Source: Plazaster borealis (lineage: Eukaryota; Echinodermata; Asteroidea; Forcipulatida; Labidiasteridae). From it: a stretch of 64,000 nucleotides of DNA. Below the pieces are notes generated by a model. It ran no database searches, was not told the origin of the DNA, and saw nothing but the letters and a program-made list of their open reading frames with translations. Below are positions 1 through 9,479 of the stretch, one piece after another. The stretch spans positions 19,432,501 to 19,496,500 of the forward strand of contig CM037459.1 in the NCBI GenBank assembly GCA_021014325.1. The letters are read 5' to 3'. A program made the position numbers and the translations under genes. The stretch's first letter is position 1; the number at the start of each line of letters is the position of its first letter.

Positions 1-71
1 ACCCAGGAAAGGCGCGTGTGAGTGCGCTACATGTTGTGCAAGGGGTCTATAATATTGAACTGTCTTCTTAC

Positions 72-2377
72 TATTAAAATAGGATGATCCAGATGTAGTA
101 CAGCTAAGGCTTTATACAAAACAGCAAAGATGGCTGGATGAGCAAAACCTCTTAGACCAGTCCTCCATTCCCAGGTCAGATATCCATACGTGTCTTATGT
201 TAAGGGTTACTCAAAAAAATAGTTCTTTGCATCTTTGTGGCTATTAGGGGTGTGCATCTACATATCCTAAACAGTTAAAGGGAACTTGTGACTTCCAGTT
301 AACCCGGTTAAATGGAACATGTGACTTCCAGTTAACCCGGTTAAATGGAACTTGTGACTTCCAGTTAACCCGGTTAAATGGAACTTGTGACTTCCAGTTA
401 ACCGTTTAACTGTTTCTACCGATTTCAATCAGCCCATGTGTAAAAGGAGCAGATGTAAACACACTTTCCAGGACGGATCAGGATTAAACATAGAACACTA
501 TAGCCAGTCTTCACAGTCACAAAACCACCAAACCACAGTGTGGTGGCTACAAATAAAAAATGTATAACAAATTGTAGGGGATTGAAAATAATGTATTACA
601 AACTGTATGGGATTAAGATACTTAAAGGGACACGTTGCCTTGGATCGGACGAGTTGGTCTAAAAAAAGCGTTTGTAACCGTTTGTTATGAAATGCATATG
701 GCTAGAAAGACGTTATAAAAGTAGAATACAATGATCCACACAAATGTGCCTCGAAATTGCGTGGTTTTCCTTTTACTTTGCGAACTAACACGGTCGGCCA
801 TTTTGTGGAGTCAAAAAGTTGACTCCACAAAATGGCCGACCTTGTTTGTTCACGATGTAAAAGGAAAACCACGCAATTTCGAGACATTTTTGTGTGGATC
901 ATTGTATTCTACTTTTAAAACATCTTTCTAACCATATGCATTTTATAATAAACTGTTACCAATACTGTTTTATAGACCAACTCGCCCGATCCAAGGCAAC
1001 GTGTCCCTTTAAGACAGCTCCACCAACAAAAGGGATGTCAATCATTCTCCCTGGATAGCATCTGAGGCTAACATTTGAAGAACAGGAAGGTCACTTTTTT
1101 TTCTTAACTTGTATCTGTGTGTTGTGTTGCCATTTAGCCTTTGAGAAAGACTCTGCCAGGGTCAAAACGCACGGCCATTACACCTATTTGCAAAGATCTA
1201 AATTGGAAAATGTCAGGCATTGACTTGAGCAAAGCCAGCTACATTTACATCAATATATTTAATTTTGATAGTTTAGAGGTCGTTATACACCCAATTAGGG
1301 TTAGTGCAGGGGATATTCTGTACAAATATCAACACTGCCCTCAGGCTTAATTTCAACTGATTGTGTACATCTACATCCTTGCTGAATAAGTTCTAATGAA
1401 TCTCAGTAGAGGTGTAGGCTCTGAAAGAACAACCAACCGGCTCTTCTTCCTAGAGCCTACATGTATAACTCTTCCTAAATCCCCTAATCAGGCCTGAGAC
1501 CGATTTCCAAAGAGTTCAGATTGATCTTAACTGCGAATCACTCTTAATTGCTAAGCAAGGTGTAATGTCACAATACAAATCACTATGATGATACTGACAT
1601 TGAACTCATCTTAATATGAATCTTAGTGCTTTGTGAAATTGGCACAGAGGCCACGGCTTCTGTTGCCCAGGGGCAAGTTTCATAGAGCTACTTTTAACAA
1701 AGCAGAAAATTTTGCTTAAAACAACTTTCTGCTACACCTAATTTAGCAGGAAACCAGTCACAAATTGTACATACAGTGTATGGTATTTTGGCTGGTAACC
1801 TATTTTTGGCCACCAAAATTGTTTTGTGCTTATAGTTACTTTTTGTGCTTAAGCAGCCCTATGAAATTTGGCCCTAGTCTTAGCCTTGGGGCCACTTCAA
1901 AAGCTTCCTATAAATTTTCAGATTTTCCAATGGAAGTGCACTTTGAAAAATTAAATTAATGGCCTTTTTCTCTCAAAGATGAAATTCCAGGCCTGCCTAA
2001 TGTCAAAAAGGATATCCAAAGACAACTTTGTGAGCCACCTCAAGGGACTGCCAGAACTCGTCAGGAGCAAAATAAGTCTGAGTCAACGCGGCGTTCAACC
2101 AGCGAAACAAGATCAAAACCAACAACATCCGTTTCCTCGGCCATGGTTTCAGTTCTGGAGAAGTTTTCTCTTTGGATAGAACTGGCTCGGGCGTTTTTTC
2201 TGTTTCCAACTGATCAGTGGCTGCATTATTTTCTTCTGTTCTTGAGCCTGTCGATAACTGATCTGTTCTTGAGCCTGTCGATAACTGATTAGTTTGTCCG
2301 GTGTGGTCTGGTTCCTCGCTTTCCACTGGTTTAACTATCTTGGTGAAAACCTGTCTTGACCTCAGGCTGTGAGCCAT
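72..2377 (-). CDS. PIGB: PIGB, GPI mannosyltransferase 3 (first two coding exons; 3' part outside window)
   Basis: PIGB adds the third mannose to the glycosylphosphatidylinositol precursor in the ER membrane (GT-C fold, GT22 family). Coding exon 1 is 2377..2016 and exon 2 is 189..72, read on the minus strand; the rest lies beyond base 1. Residues 1-80 are a polar, unconserved N-terminus with an eight-residue direct duplication (QLSTGSRT twice). A hydrophobic segment (about residues 82-100) runs into the family motif TYFAPDEFWQSLEVAH, whose Asp-Glu pair is the conserved GT-C dyad. Joining the exons gives VFGYGYLTWEWRTGLRGFAHP, cut here to its recognisable core YLTWEW and RGFAHP, as expected for PIGB. 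Exon 1 ends in phase 2; exon 2 ends in phase 0 before the donor GTAAGA at 71..66. The intron between is of the U12 AT-AC class (separate entry). The start at 2377 is the first ATG of the open frame. ALG12 or other GT22 members are the alternative, but the exon 2 motif favours PIGB. Confidence 0.9.
274..408. repeat. Tandem repeat, 33-bp unit, about four copies
   Basis: Four near-identical copies of a 33-base unit containing GGAACTTGTGACTTCCAGTT and AACCCGGTTAAAT lie in PIGB intron 1. One copy has a single change (CATG for CTTG). The array is about 70 bases upstream of the U12 branch site when read on the minus strand. Confidence 0.9.
622..1012. mobile_element. TTAA-flanked foldback MITE (piggyBac-like target site)
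   Basis: A 391-base near-perfect palindrome. Its ends read TTAAAGGGACACGTTGCC and the reverse complement, so TTAA is duplicated at both sides. The inner arms meet at about 820 around a short hairpin (GAGTCAAAAAGTTGACTC). Both strands carry 66-codon open frames that are simply the two arms of the palindrome, not genes. It sits in PIGB intron 1. Confidence 0.85.
1660..1878. mobile_element. MITE of the TTTCATAGAGCTGC family
   Basis: The left end TTTCATAGAGCTAC and right end GCAGCCCTATGAAATTT are inverted repeats. The interior holds the family phrases about CCAGTCACAAATTGTA and GGTATTTTGGCTGGTAACC, shared with copies near 14.4, 18.4, 26.9 and 42.6 kb. Confidence 0.75.
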
Positions 2378-3440
2378 GACCTAAGCTTCACGTGTACGAC
2401 TTGCACTGTCCTGTGGATAAGTTTTAAGATATTTGTTAACGTCTGCTCCAGAAATTCCTTCAGGTTTGAGAGATTTTTTGAAAGTCTTTTATACATTAAA
2501 TGAAAGGATTACAGAAGACAAGAAAATGTTATGCAACCAGAGACAGCAATAATTTGATCTAGACTTGATCAAGTTGTTAATGTTTGCCTCACTCCCTCGT
2601 GTGGGACTGGGAATAGTGTAATGGCTCACACAACGACCGAACCAAAAGGTGAGGCCCATTTATACTGCAGTGGCCAGCCACCAACATGACCAACCCGGTC
2701 ATTACCATGCAGTGCCTGTTGAAGGAAGACAAAGTCGTCACATACACACATGGTATTTCCAAATTTTTAATACAAGTTTTTAGTTTGAGTTTTATGTTCC
2801 AACCATGGAGGAAGGCACCAACCAAGTTGTTGGATGTTCTGCAATTTTGCCAATTACAGAGTTCAAAAATCCATGCAAGACCCTCTAAGAGAATGATACA
2901 TTTATAACTATTGTTTTTAAAGGATGAATCGACAGTAAATAAAGACAATAAATTTACGAGTGAACATGTGTGTAACTAAAGTCTTCATCATCATGCACTT
3001 CAATGTTTGTATGCAATTGCAATGCATCATGTTCACATGTTCACAACTACCCTAGAATATCACAAACAACAAGTGTGCCAGACATGCCAGACAGAAGATA
3101 TTTGGTTGCCAAATAGTTGGAAATTATAGCCTTAAATTACAAAACGAATCGTATGGATGATGGTACCAAAAATATTCCTGAAAAGGCATTAATATTAATT
3201 ATAAATAAAGGCATTTTTGTATAATTACCGGCTGCTTGATTCTCCGTTCAATCAGATCGAAAAGGACGGCCGGATACATGCGGATGAATAAAGTAGCACG
3301 CCCTCTCGTGTTTCGAATTGCTGGCGGCCGCCGCGGCGGTGTGTACGGGTTGGCTAGGCTGGGGCCACGCAAACTCGCTTAAAATCACATTATCTTATAC
3401 ATTTATGGAGTCTGGAAACAAGTCTTGATTTAAAGGTAAA
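2378..3440. promoter_or_regulatory. Probable divergent PIGB/PIGBOS1 promoter and 5' leader region
   Basis: A GC-rich island at about 3240-3380, including GGCGGCCGCCGCGGCGG, stands out in AT-rich surroundings between the two divergent starts. On the minus strand GTAATT (from 3230) could be a donor for a PIGB leader exon. On the plus strand GTAAAATTC near 3435 could be a donor for a PIGBOS1 leader exon that would join the acceptor at 5307-5308. No TATA box is obvious. The placement is inferred from composition and splice-like sites only. Confidence 0.4.
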
Positions 3441-3649
3441 ATTCTGTGCGATGATCTTTTACAAATTCTTATGTTTTGTAACAGTACATGTATCTTAATT
3501 TGAGATGTTCATTATTTCCAAGAAGTGTATCACCCAAAGCTATCTTTAGGAAAATTTGGTGACAATTTGTGTTCACAGATTTGGCGAATGGCCATTTTTT
3601 GTTATGTCGTGTAAACGGTGTAGTCACTATCTCCATAGAGTAAGGACAG

Positions 3650-3985
3650 AGTTACTCTATGCTATCTCATCAGTCTGGCTCGATTTTGTGTATAGACCCA
3701 TTGCATATGACGTCACACTCTGAAAAAGGAGGCAGATCATTGGACGATAGCTGTTCTCTGTGCGTAAAAACGTGCGCGTAACCTCAGCGTATCTGTAGCG
3801 TTTCGCGTTATGCAAGGGGGATCCATTGATTTCTATAGACCCAGAGCGCGCCTCCGAACAATGCGCGTCATTTTGGGTGTCAAAACTCACTTTTGTGCAT
3901 GTTTGTATACGATTTTGACACCCAAAATGACACCCAGGACAGGCGCACGTGAGTACGCTGCGCGTTATGCAATGGGTCTATAGTG
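3650..3985. mobile_element. Foldback element with TATAGACCC ends
   Basis: The element has ends reading TATAGACCCATTGCAT and GCAATGGGTCTATA and a palindromic core around ATTTTGGGTGTCAAAAC / ATTTTGACACCCAAAAT. Related, more decayed copies lie at 1-50 (right end only), 7985-8156, 25608-25755 and 39365-39525. Confidence 0.65.
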
Positions 3986-4004
3986 CCGATGTGTGCCTGT
4001 TCCG

Positions 4005-4575
4005 CCCCAACTTGACAATCGCACCAACTATAGTTGGGACTGGTCCCAACTTGAGTGTTCAAGTTGGGGCGTCCCAACTGTAGTTGGGACAGTAATAATT
4101 GCACAGGGCTCTAGGACGAGAACTAGAAGCATGCTAGAAGCAAGCATGCAGGAGAGATATCTCATCCAGAAAGAAAACAAATTAAGGTCGATCAAAACAG
4201 TAAACTTTTTCAGGGTAAATTGGAGTAATTATTCCCACCTCCTTTTGGTTTTGTTTTTTAGAAAAGGTTGGCACCAAAACCACGGGCACATAATGACATT
4301 CACACTCATCTACTATTCTAAAGCCAAAACTGGGCTCGATACCCACATAATTAATGAACAAGTTGTTGAGGGAGAGATCCACGCCCGCATGTTGTTGCAG
4401 TCCGTCCCCACAATCGATCACGGTTCCTTTCGCGGATGATGACAGACTGTACAGACTGTACTGTAGAGTTCTATGGGCGATCCCAACTACAGTTGGGACG
4501 CCCCAACTTGAACACTCAAGTTGGGACCAGTCCCAACTATAGTTGGGACGATTGTCAAGTTGGGACGGAACATGC
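4005..4575. mobile_element. Inverted-repeat element, arms rich in CCAACTATAGTTGGGA
   Basis: Arms of about 90 bases at 4008-4094 and 4476-4573 are reverse complements. Each is itself built of smaller palindromes (CCCAACTNTAGTTGGGA and CAACTTGAGTGTTCAAGTTG). The roughly 380-base centre shows no recognisable coding sequence. Confidence 0.75.
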
Positions 4576-4582
4576 CGATGTT

Positions 4583-4652
4583 ACTCCTAGAACTATGAGG
4601 TTCGTTTCGCTTTCGTCTAGCGAAACGAACCTCATAGTTCTAGGAGTATGCC
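4583..4652. repeat. Short perfect palindrome (ACTCCTAGAACTATGAGGTT family)
   Basis: A perfect 70-base hairpin with arms starting TACTCCTAGAACTATGAGG. Two diverged copies of the same small foldback family occur at 10213-10310 and 10367-10460, so it is a mobile hairpin and not a terminator. Confidence 0.75.
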
Positions 4653-4689
4653 GATGTGTGCCGATGTGTGGATGTAGTGTTTAACTGGA

Positions 4690-4808
4690 GCGCTGTACTT
4701 CGTTTTTTCGAAATGTTGACAGCGATCGTACTACTACTTCATGTAGTACTACCACCACTTCTACTAGTAGCAGATGTCGACATTTCGAAAAAGGGAGTAC
4801 AGCGCCGC
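4690..4808. repeat. Foldback repeat, 119 bases
   Basis: The ends GGAGCGCTGTACTTC and GAGTACAGCGCCGC are inverted, with TTTTTCGAAATG / CATTTCGAAAAA inside and a low-complexity TACTAC centre. Confidence 0.7.
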
Positions 4809-4846
4809 AGTTACTGGGTCTAGTGTTGAGTGGTGTTATGTACTGA

Positions 4847-4953
4847 AAGTAGAGTTTTGTAGGCTTCTTTATTAATTTTCTAAGCTCAACCGGGCTCGGA
4901 AAGTAGAGTTTTGTAGGCTTCTTTATTAATTTTCTAAGCTCAACCGGGCTCGG
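4847..4953. repeat. Two-copy direct tandem repeat, about 53-bp unit
   Basis: The unit runs from AAAGTAGAGTTTTGTAGGC to CTCAACCGGGCTCGG and is repeated back to back with essentially no change, which suggests a recent duplication. Confidence 0.85.
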
Positions 4954-5342
4954 GCTGCAACTTTTTGTTTCAACATTTTAGCTATTTATTTTAGTGAATA
5001 ATAACTATACATCACACAGCTTCTTTAATCTTAATAATATACTTTTTTTCTGACTGTTCCTTGTTAATATTTTAAACACTGACTGTGACATGACTGATAA
5101 ATATGATTATGAATTGTCTACTAAAAGTGAACACTGTCTCTGATGCCAATGATTCTTTGATGGAACTTTGTTCACTTTATTTAGTAGTTATCCCAATGAC
5201 AAATGAACACTAAATAAACTTTAAAATACATGCATTCATTTTTACTTAAATAAAACCAACAATAAACTGCATTTTAACTGTTTATAGTCATGTCCTTTTT
5301 ATTCACAGAACCCGTCGCTGTTCACAGGCGGGACATCTCACA

Positions 5343-5582
5343 ATGATTCGGATACCCAGATTGCCTTTCCCGCATGTTGCAGCGGCAACCATCATCGGTG
5401 CTCTGGCAGGGTTTTACATCTACAAACCAATCTTTAAAAAGTATCATCTCGAACGAGCTCAGCAGAGCAAGGAACTGGCAGAGAATAAAGTCCCTGCAGA
5501 ACTCAATATTGAGCACAGTGATGTAAACCAGGACAGAACTATATTGGCGAGTACGGCAAAGTCAGAGATTCAATCCTCATGA
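5343..5582 (+). CDS. PIGBOS1: PIGBOS1-like mitochondrial microprotein, 79 aa
   Basis: Single-exon reading frame of 79 residues. Residues 11-29 form one membrane segment (VAAATIIGALAGFYIYKP), followed at once by a charged, helix-prone tail (KKYHLERAQQSKELAENK). Human PIGBOS1 is 54 residues and has the same plan: a short N-terminus, a glycine-containing membrane helix ending YI-aromatic-x-P, then a charged tail. The stretch G-A-x-x-G-x-Y-I-Y-K-P-I-F-K-K-Y is the recognisable match. The human protein sits in the mitochondrial outer membrane and contacts ER CLCC1; that role here is inferred. Position supports the call: the gene is divergent from PIGB, as the human name implies. A 3' splice site TTTATTCACAG (5298-5308) lies 35 bases before the ATG, so an upstream leader exon is likely. 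The tail after residue 50 is longer than in humans. AATAAA at about 7128 could end the mRNA. Confidence 0.8.
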   Translation: MIRIPRLPFPHVAAATIIGALAGFYIYKPIFKKYHLERAQQSKELAENKVPAELNIEHSDVNQDRTILASTAKSEIQSS

Positions 5583-6399
5583 GATCTTCCCCAGTACCAG
5601 TCAGTAGTACCTCACAGTGTGTTCATCTTTTGACCTGTCTTGGCCCCTCCTACGGGTCTCAACTAGATCACGTTTATCTTCAGCTGAGGATCTAAACCTC
5701 AAGAGAATTGTCTAGTACCACCATAGTGGTAGGTCACATGATCAGTCCAGGTTCCTCCTACAGGTCTCAACTAGTTTATCTTCAGCTGAGGATCTAAATC
5801 TCAAGACAATTGTCTTGTAAGTACCAGACAGAGTGGTAGGTCACATGACCAGTTCTGGCCCCTCCTCTGGGTCTCAACTTGAACTGTTTTATCCTTGGTT
5901 GCTGCTAGCGATATGTAGAAGGTGTTTTTTTATCATAACACAAGGTCAGATTTGATGGAGAACCCAAAGAAGCTCACCCCTGCATCTCCACATCAAGAGA
6001 TTTGGAAGCTACAGGACTAGACCACCCGAGGAGAGCATCGTTTGATTTAACTGTCACCGATGTTAAACTGTTTTCTGTGGTGATTTCTGATCGATGTCAG
6101 AGTTGCAGTGCAACTCTGTTTGTCTCAAAGACTAATGTAAATTATTGTTATTTTTGTTCAAAATAATTAATGTGGTGGGATTGAAGCTGTTATTCTCACA
6201 ACAGATCTAAACAGAACCATCTGTTTGGTTTTGATGTGTTTGGGGTGGTTAGGTTGATCTAAGTTTTGATCTGAAACCAAAGGAACTGTACCTTGCAAAT
6301 TGCAATTGCCAAGAAAGGAAGTTTAGCGCATCAGTCTCGAGCTCTGATGGCTGGGTATGCAGTAGCAATAACTAAATGGGCACATATACATGTACATGT

Positions 6400-6590
6400 A
6401 TCTCTACCCATCAACAATCTCTACCCACGCAAGTACCCATTTACTCCTGGGTGATATAAGAAGCAATTGTAGACAAGTGCCATGACCAGTATTCAAACCC
6501 ACACTCCAATGTGCGCACATTTGGCTACCGGTGCTGCATACTCCTGAGGAGTTGAGATGGTTTTTGGAATGCTCAAGGCCTGATGAACAG
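6400..6590 (-). mobile_element. tRNA-derived SINE fragment
   Basis: Read on the minus strand it has a degraded B box (GGGTTTGAATACTGG) followed by the family phrases CACTTGTCTACAATTGC and GGGTAGAGATTGTTGATG. The same tail is seen in the SINEs near 26.4, 37.4 and 59.8 kb. The 3' phrase GGTGCTGCATACTCC is present next to it. Confidence 0.65.
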
Positions 6591-7264
6591 GGAAAGTAAC
6601 TGTGCCCCAATATTGTTAATAGTTATTTGTAAACAATTATCCTCCAGCATTTTTATTGTTCAGATGTCCTATTCCAAATATCAAATGATGTTGATTGGTT
6701 CAGATATTAAATGGTCATTTTGGTGCATCAGTGCACAAAGTCATATATCTTGTGAAGATACATTTTTTCTCGGCTATGCAGTGAAGTTTTTACTCAAATG
6801 TGACGTCCTATGCCAAAATAGCATAAAAGTGATGACAACCGAAACATCAACCTTGATATCAATGTGATGCTTTAAACATTCTATACATTATCAAGATACA
6901 GTCTGGCCATCTTATCTTTTATAACAGGAACTTGTTATAAGATGACTGCAAAGAAACGCAAAATGACGTTCAGGAGTTTAGACTGTACTCTTTATAAGCA
7001 GAGCCTCTTTATACAGAGCTCTTTTTTAACAAGGGTTGACTCACTTGACTCACTGTACATGTATATACTTCAGAATCCTTAATTTTGTGTTATTTGAAGC
7101 TCTTCTTCCCATCTCTTTGATGAACAAATAAATCTAAGTTTGAGTTTGGAAGGAAGTGCCTGGTTTTGGCTGAAGCATCACTACTGCTTTGGCGTATTAG
7201 GCGTAGTCACAAGAATCCACGAATTCAGGATTAAGGAAACACACACATAACTAAACGATGACAC

Positions 7265-7440
7265 ATAAAATATAGGCCTGGAATTACATGGAGGCCATGG
7301 CCCCCGTTGCCCCTGGTCTTGGCATTGATGTCCCCTTCAAAAGTTTCCCATAGACTTTTAAGATTTCCCAATGGATAGTGCCCTTTGCAAAATGAAAATG
7401 GCCTTGCCCTCTCAGGGATGAAATTCCAGGCCTGAAAATA
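7265..7440 (-). repeat. Dispersed GGCCATGGCCTCC repeat
   Basis: The phrases AGGCCTGGAATTTCATC, GAGAGGGCAAGGCCATTT and GGGCAACNGAGGCCATGGCC are shared with copies at 32408-32575 and 36465-36590 (plus strand). A short remnant of the first two phrases lies at 1945-1997. Confidence 0.65.
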
Positions 7441-8226
7441 ACCACTTGATTTCAATACCTCAACTTCAATTTCAAAACATTCTCAAATCTGGTTTTAATA
7501 CACAGCAACTTATATTTCATCTTGTAAACGATCAAATATAACACAAATCAAGTATACAAATTAAATTTAATAGTAAGTCAACAAAGTTTTAACTTCTTTT
7601 TCTTTGAACTTTGAAGAGAATAACAGTTTCAAAGGAAAATGTACATAAAAATCATGTTTATTAAAATCATTGTCTTCCCAAAATGATACTCGGTGTCTTT
7701 TATGTTGTGATGTTTTAAAGAAGTTCCAATATTGCTTTATGAAACTTGATATTCTGATTACCCACAATAAATGATAATCATTCCAAAATAATTCACCAGC
7801 TAAACATGCAGTGGTTCTTAACAATAACATGCAATTCCTAAGTCTCATACTGTATGTCTGACAAATAGGGAGGAGTGACTACAAGTTTCATGCAAGATGA
7901 ACTGATCAAACGGAATTTAAAGGCAAGGGGTAACAGACTTCATAATGCGGATTGGAATCAGTATTCTGTACATAACTTTATGCCTCTACTAAGAGATATT
8001 GACCCCTTGCACAACGCGGAACGCACCTCCACACAATTTGCGTCCATCAATTCTGCCATTTCTGGAGTAAATTCGTTTGTGTACATTTTGACTCCAAAAA
8101 TGGGGGACAGGATAGGTGCTGGCAAGCCAGCTGCTCGTTGTGCAAGGGGTCAATGAAGTTAGAATGTTGAACCCCCATCTGAGATGAGTGAGGTTTGTTT
8201 TCAATGGAGCAATAAGAGTTTTAACC

Positions 8227-8445
8227 CTCTTACTGTTGTGATTATTTTCCAGCGAGTTGACCAACCATTTGAAACCATTCAACTGCACGGATCATGTACA
8301 TGTATGGTGGAACAACTGTGCATAGAACTATCTGTGTACTGTGTATGCATTCACTGCATGATATCATATTGTAGCCTGGCATAGTTTCTCTATCATTCAA
8401 AACCACAGTGGATGATATTAAATGATCAGACAGTAGGAGGGCAAC
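8227..8445. mobile_element. MITE with AACCCTCCTACTG terminal repeats
   Basis: A solo element with left end AACCCTCTTACTGTTG and right end CAGTAGGAGGG. Its interior (TGATATCATATTGNAGGCTGG and TTCAAAACCACAGTGGATG) is the unit that is tandemly multiplied at 30.1-30.9 and 41.5-42.4 kb. A second solo copy is at 25180-25420. Confidence 0.7.
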
Positions 8446-8682
8446 GGAATTCAATGGTTCTTCTCTTGGGTGCAGGTTGTTTCCAGAATTTCCTGAGTTG
8501 AATGTGTGAAATGTTCCTTTAACAGATCCTGGTTCATCTAGATGCGGTGACTACCAAGCCCTGTGAGGTAGACTTGCTGTGAGAACTTTGCAAACTGGAA
8601 ACTCCATCCTAATGTACAAACGCTGAAAATTAATGACAGATAGATTTATTATAGGTTACTTCACAGGTTAGTCTTATTGTAT

Positions 8683-8945
8683 ACACCAATCCTTCACCGA
8701 TCTTGAACTCTTGGTGGCAGCAGACAAACTGCGGTGGTACTGCGGTGGTACGACCTTGCCACTTATGTAACTATTATTTATAAACAACCATTATTTACAT
8801 ATAACCATTTATAAATTAACTAGTGTAGCCCAGCCCTTAAGCTCATCGATAGGCAGCACAGTACCACCCAGGTACCACCGCAGTAATGGAGGCGTTTCTG
8901 CTGCCACCAAGAGTTCAAGATCGGCGAAGGATTGGTGTATATCTA
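8683..8945. repeat. Foldback element
   Basis: The left arm (CACCAATCCTTCACCGATCT, then TTGAACTCTTGGTGGCAGCA) is the reverse complement of the right arm ending near 8943. A GCGGTGGTAC direct duplication lies in the left arm and the matching GTACCACCGC in the right. Confidence 0.75.
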
Positions 8946-9479
8946 CATTTATATTTAATATAGGATTAAAACAATCGAACGGCTCTAAATACCATAGGTG
9001 TACTTTCCCTTTAAGATCAATAGTATTCTCGGCGATATGTAGTCGCTCATTATACATGTATCTACAAATTATTTATCTTGACTCCCTGGGGAGCCAGATG
9101 TTTGCTAATACTTCACTTTTAGGAAGAGGTTTTGGAAATCAAAACTTAAGTGTACGGTACAAACGTAAATTTCTTCATTTCTTCAATGGACATGTTTGGA
9201 AAACACGAGAATGCAGGACTTGTAGGACTTGTTGGTTTATAAGCCCAATGCTAAAATTAATTGTCCCTTTCCAGTGGTCCAGTGAGCATTTCAAGCCCTG
9301 CCTTAGCTTCCTTCAGGTAAGCAAATCTACAAGTTGGACCTACGTGTACTACATAGCACAGGTTGAGGAGGGGTTGGGTCAACAAACTAGTGTCAATGGT
9401 TCAGAATGATCATTCAGTCTGTTCCTTAAAACACACCTTATTTTAAATTAGTTCCTTCGTTAACTTGCATCACATCAGT

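Larger units (their letters stand above)
190..2015 (-). other. PIGB intron 1, U12-type (minor spliceosome) AT-AC intron
   Basis: The donor at 2015..2007 reads ATATCCTTT, a perfect match to the U12 AT-AC 5' splice site. The acceptor is AC at 191..190, and a branch-site match CCCTTAAC lies at 206..199, putting the branch adenosine (200) 10 nt from the intron end, inside the U12 range. No GT donor restores the PIGB reading frame here, while this junction makes GG|G and keeps the protein motif intact. The 1826-nt intron holds a 33-bp tandem repeat, a foldback element and a MITE copy, listed separately. Confidence 0.88.
5583..9479. other. Intergenic stretch between PIGBOS1 and UQCR11, repeats only
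   Basis: Holds the probable PIGBOS1 3' UTR (internal near-repeats of GGTAGGTCACATGA around 5730-5850), a tRNA-derived SINE piece, a GGCCATGGCC-type repeat near 7270-7435, a TATAGACCC-type element (7985-8156), a MITE (8227-8445) and a foldback (8683-8945). No further coding exon was recognised on either strand. Confidence 0.6.

Noticed and set aside
274..408. CRISPR-like direct repeats
   Set aside because: Units are contiguous without unique spacers, in an animal intron; an ordinary minisatellite.
702..931. Two overlapping 66-codon frames on opposite strands with nearly the same protein
   Set aside because: They are the two arms of one palindromic MITE, so both strands encode the same sequence by symmetry.
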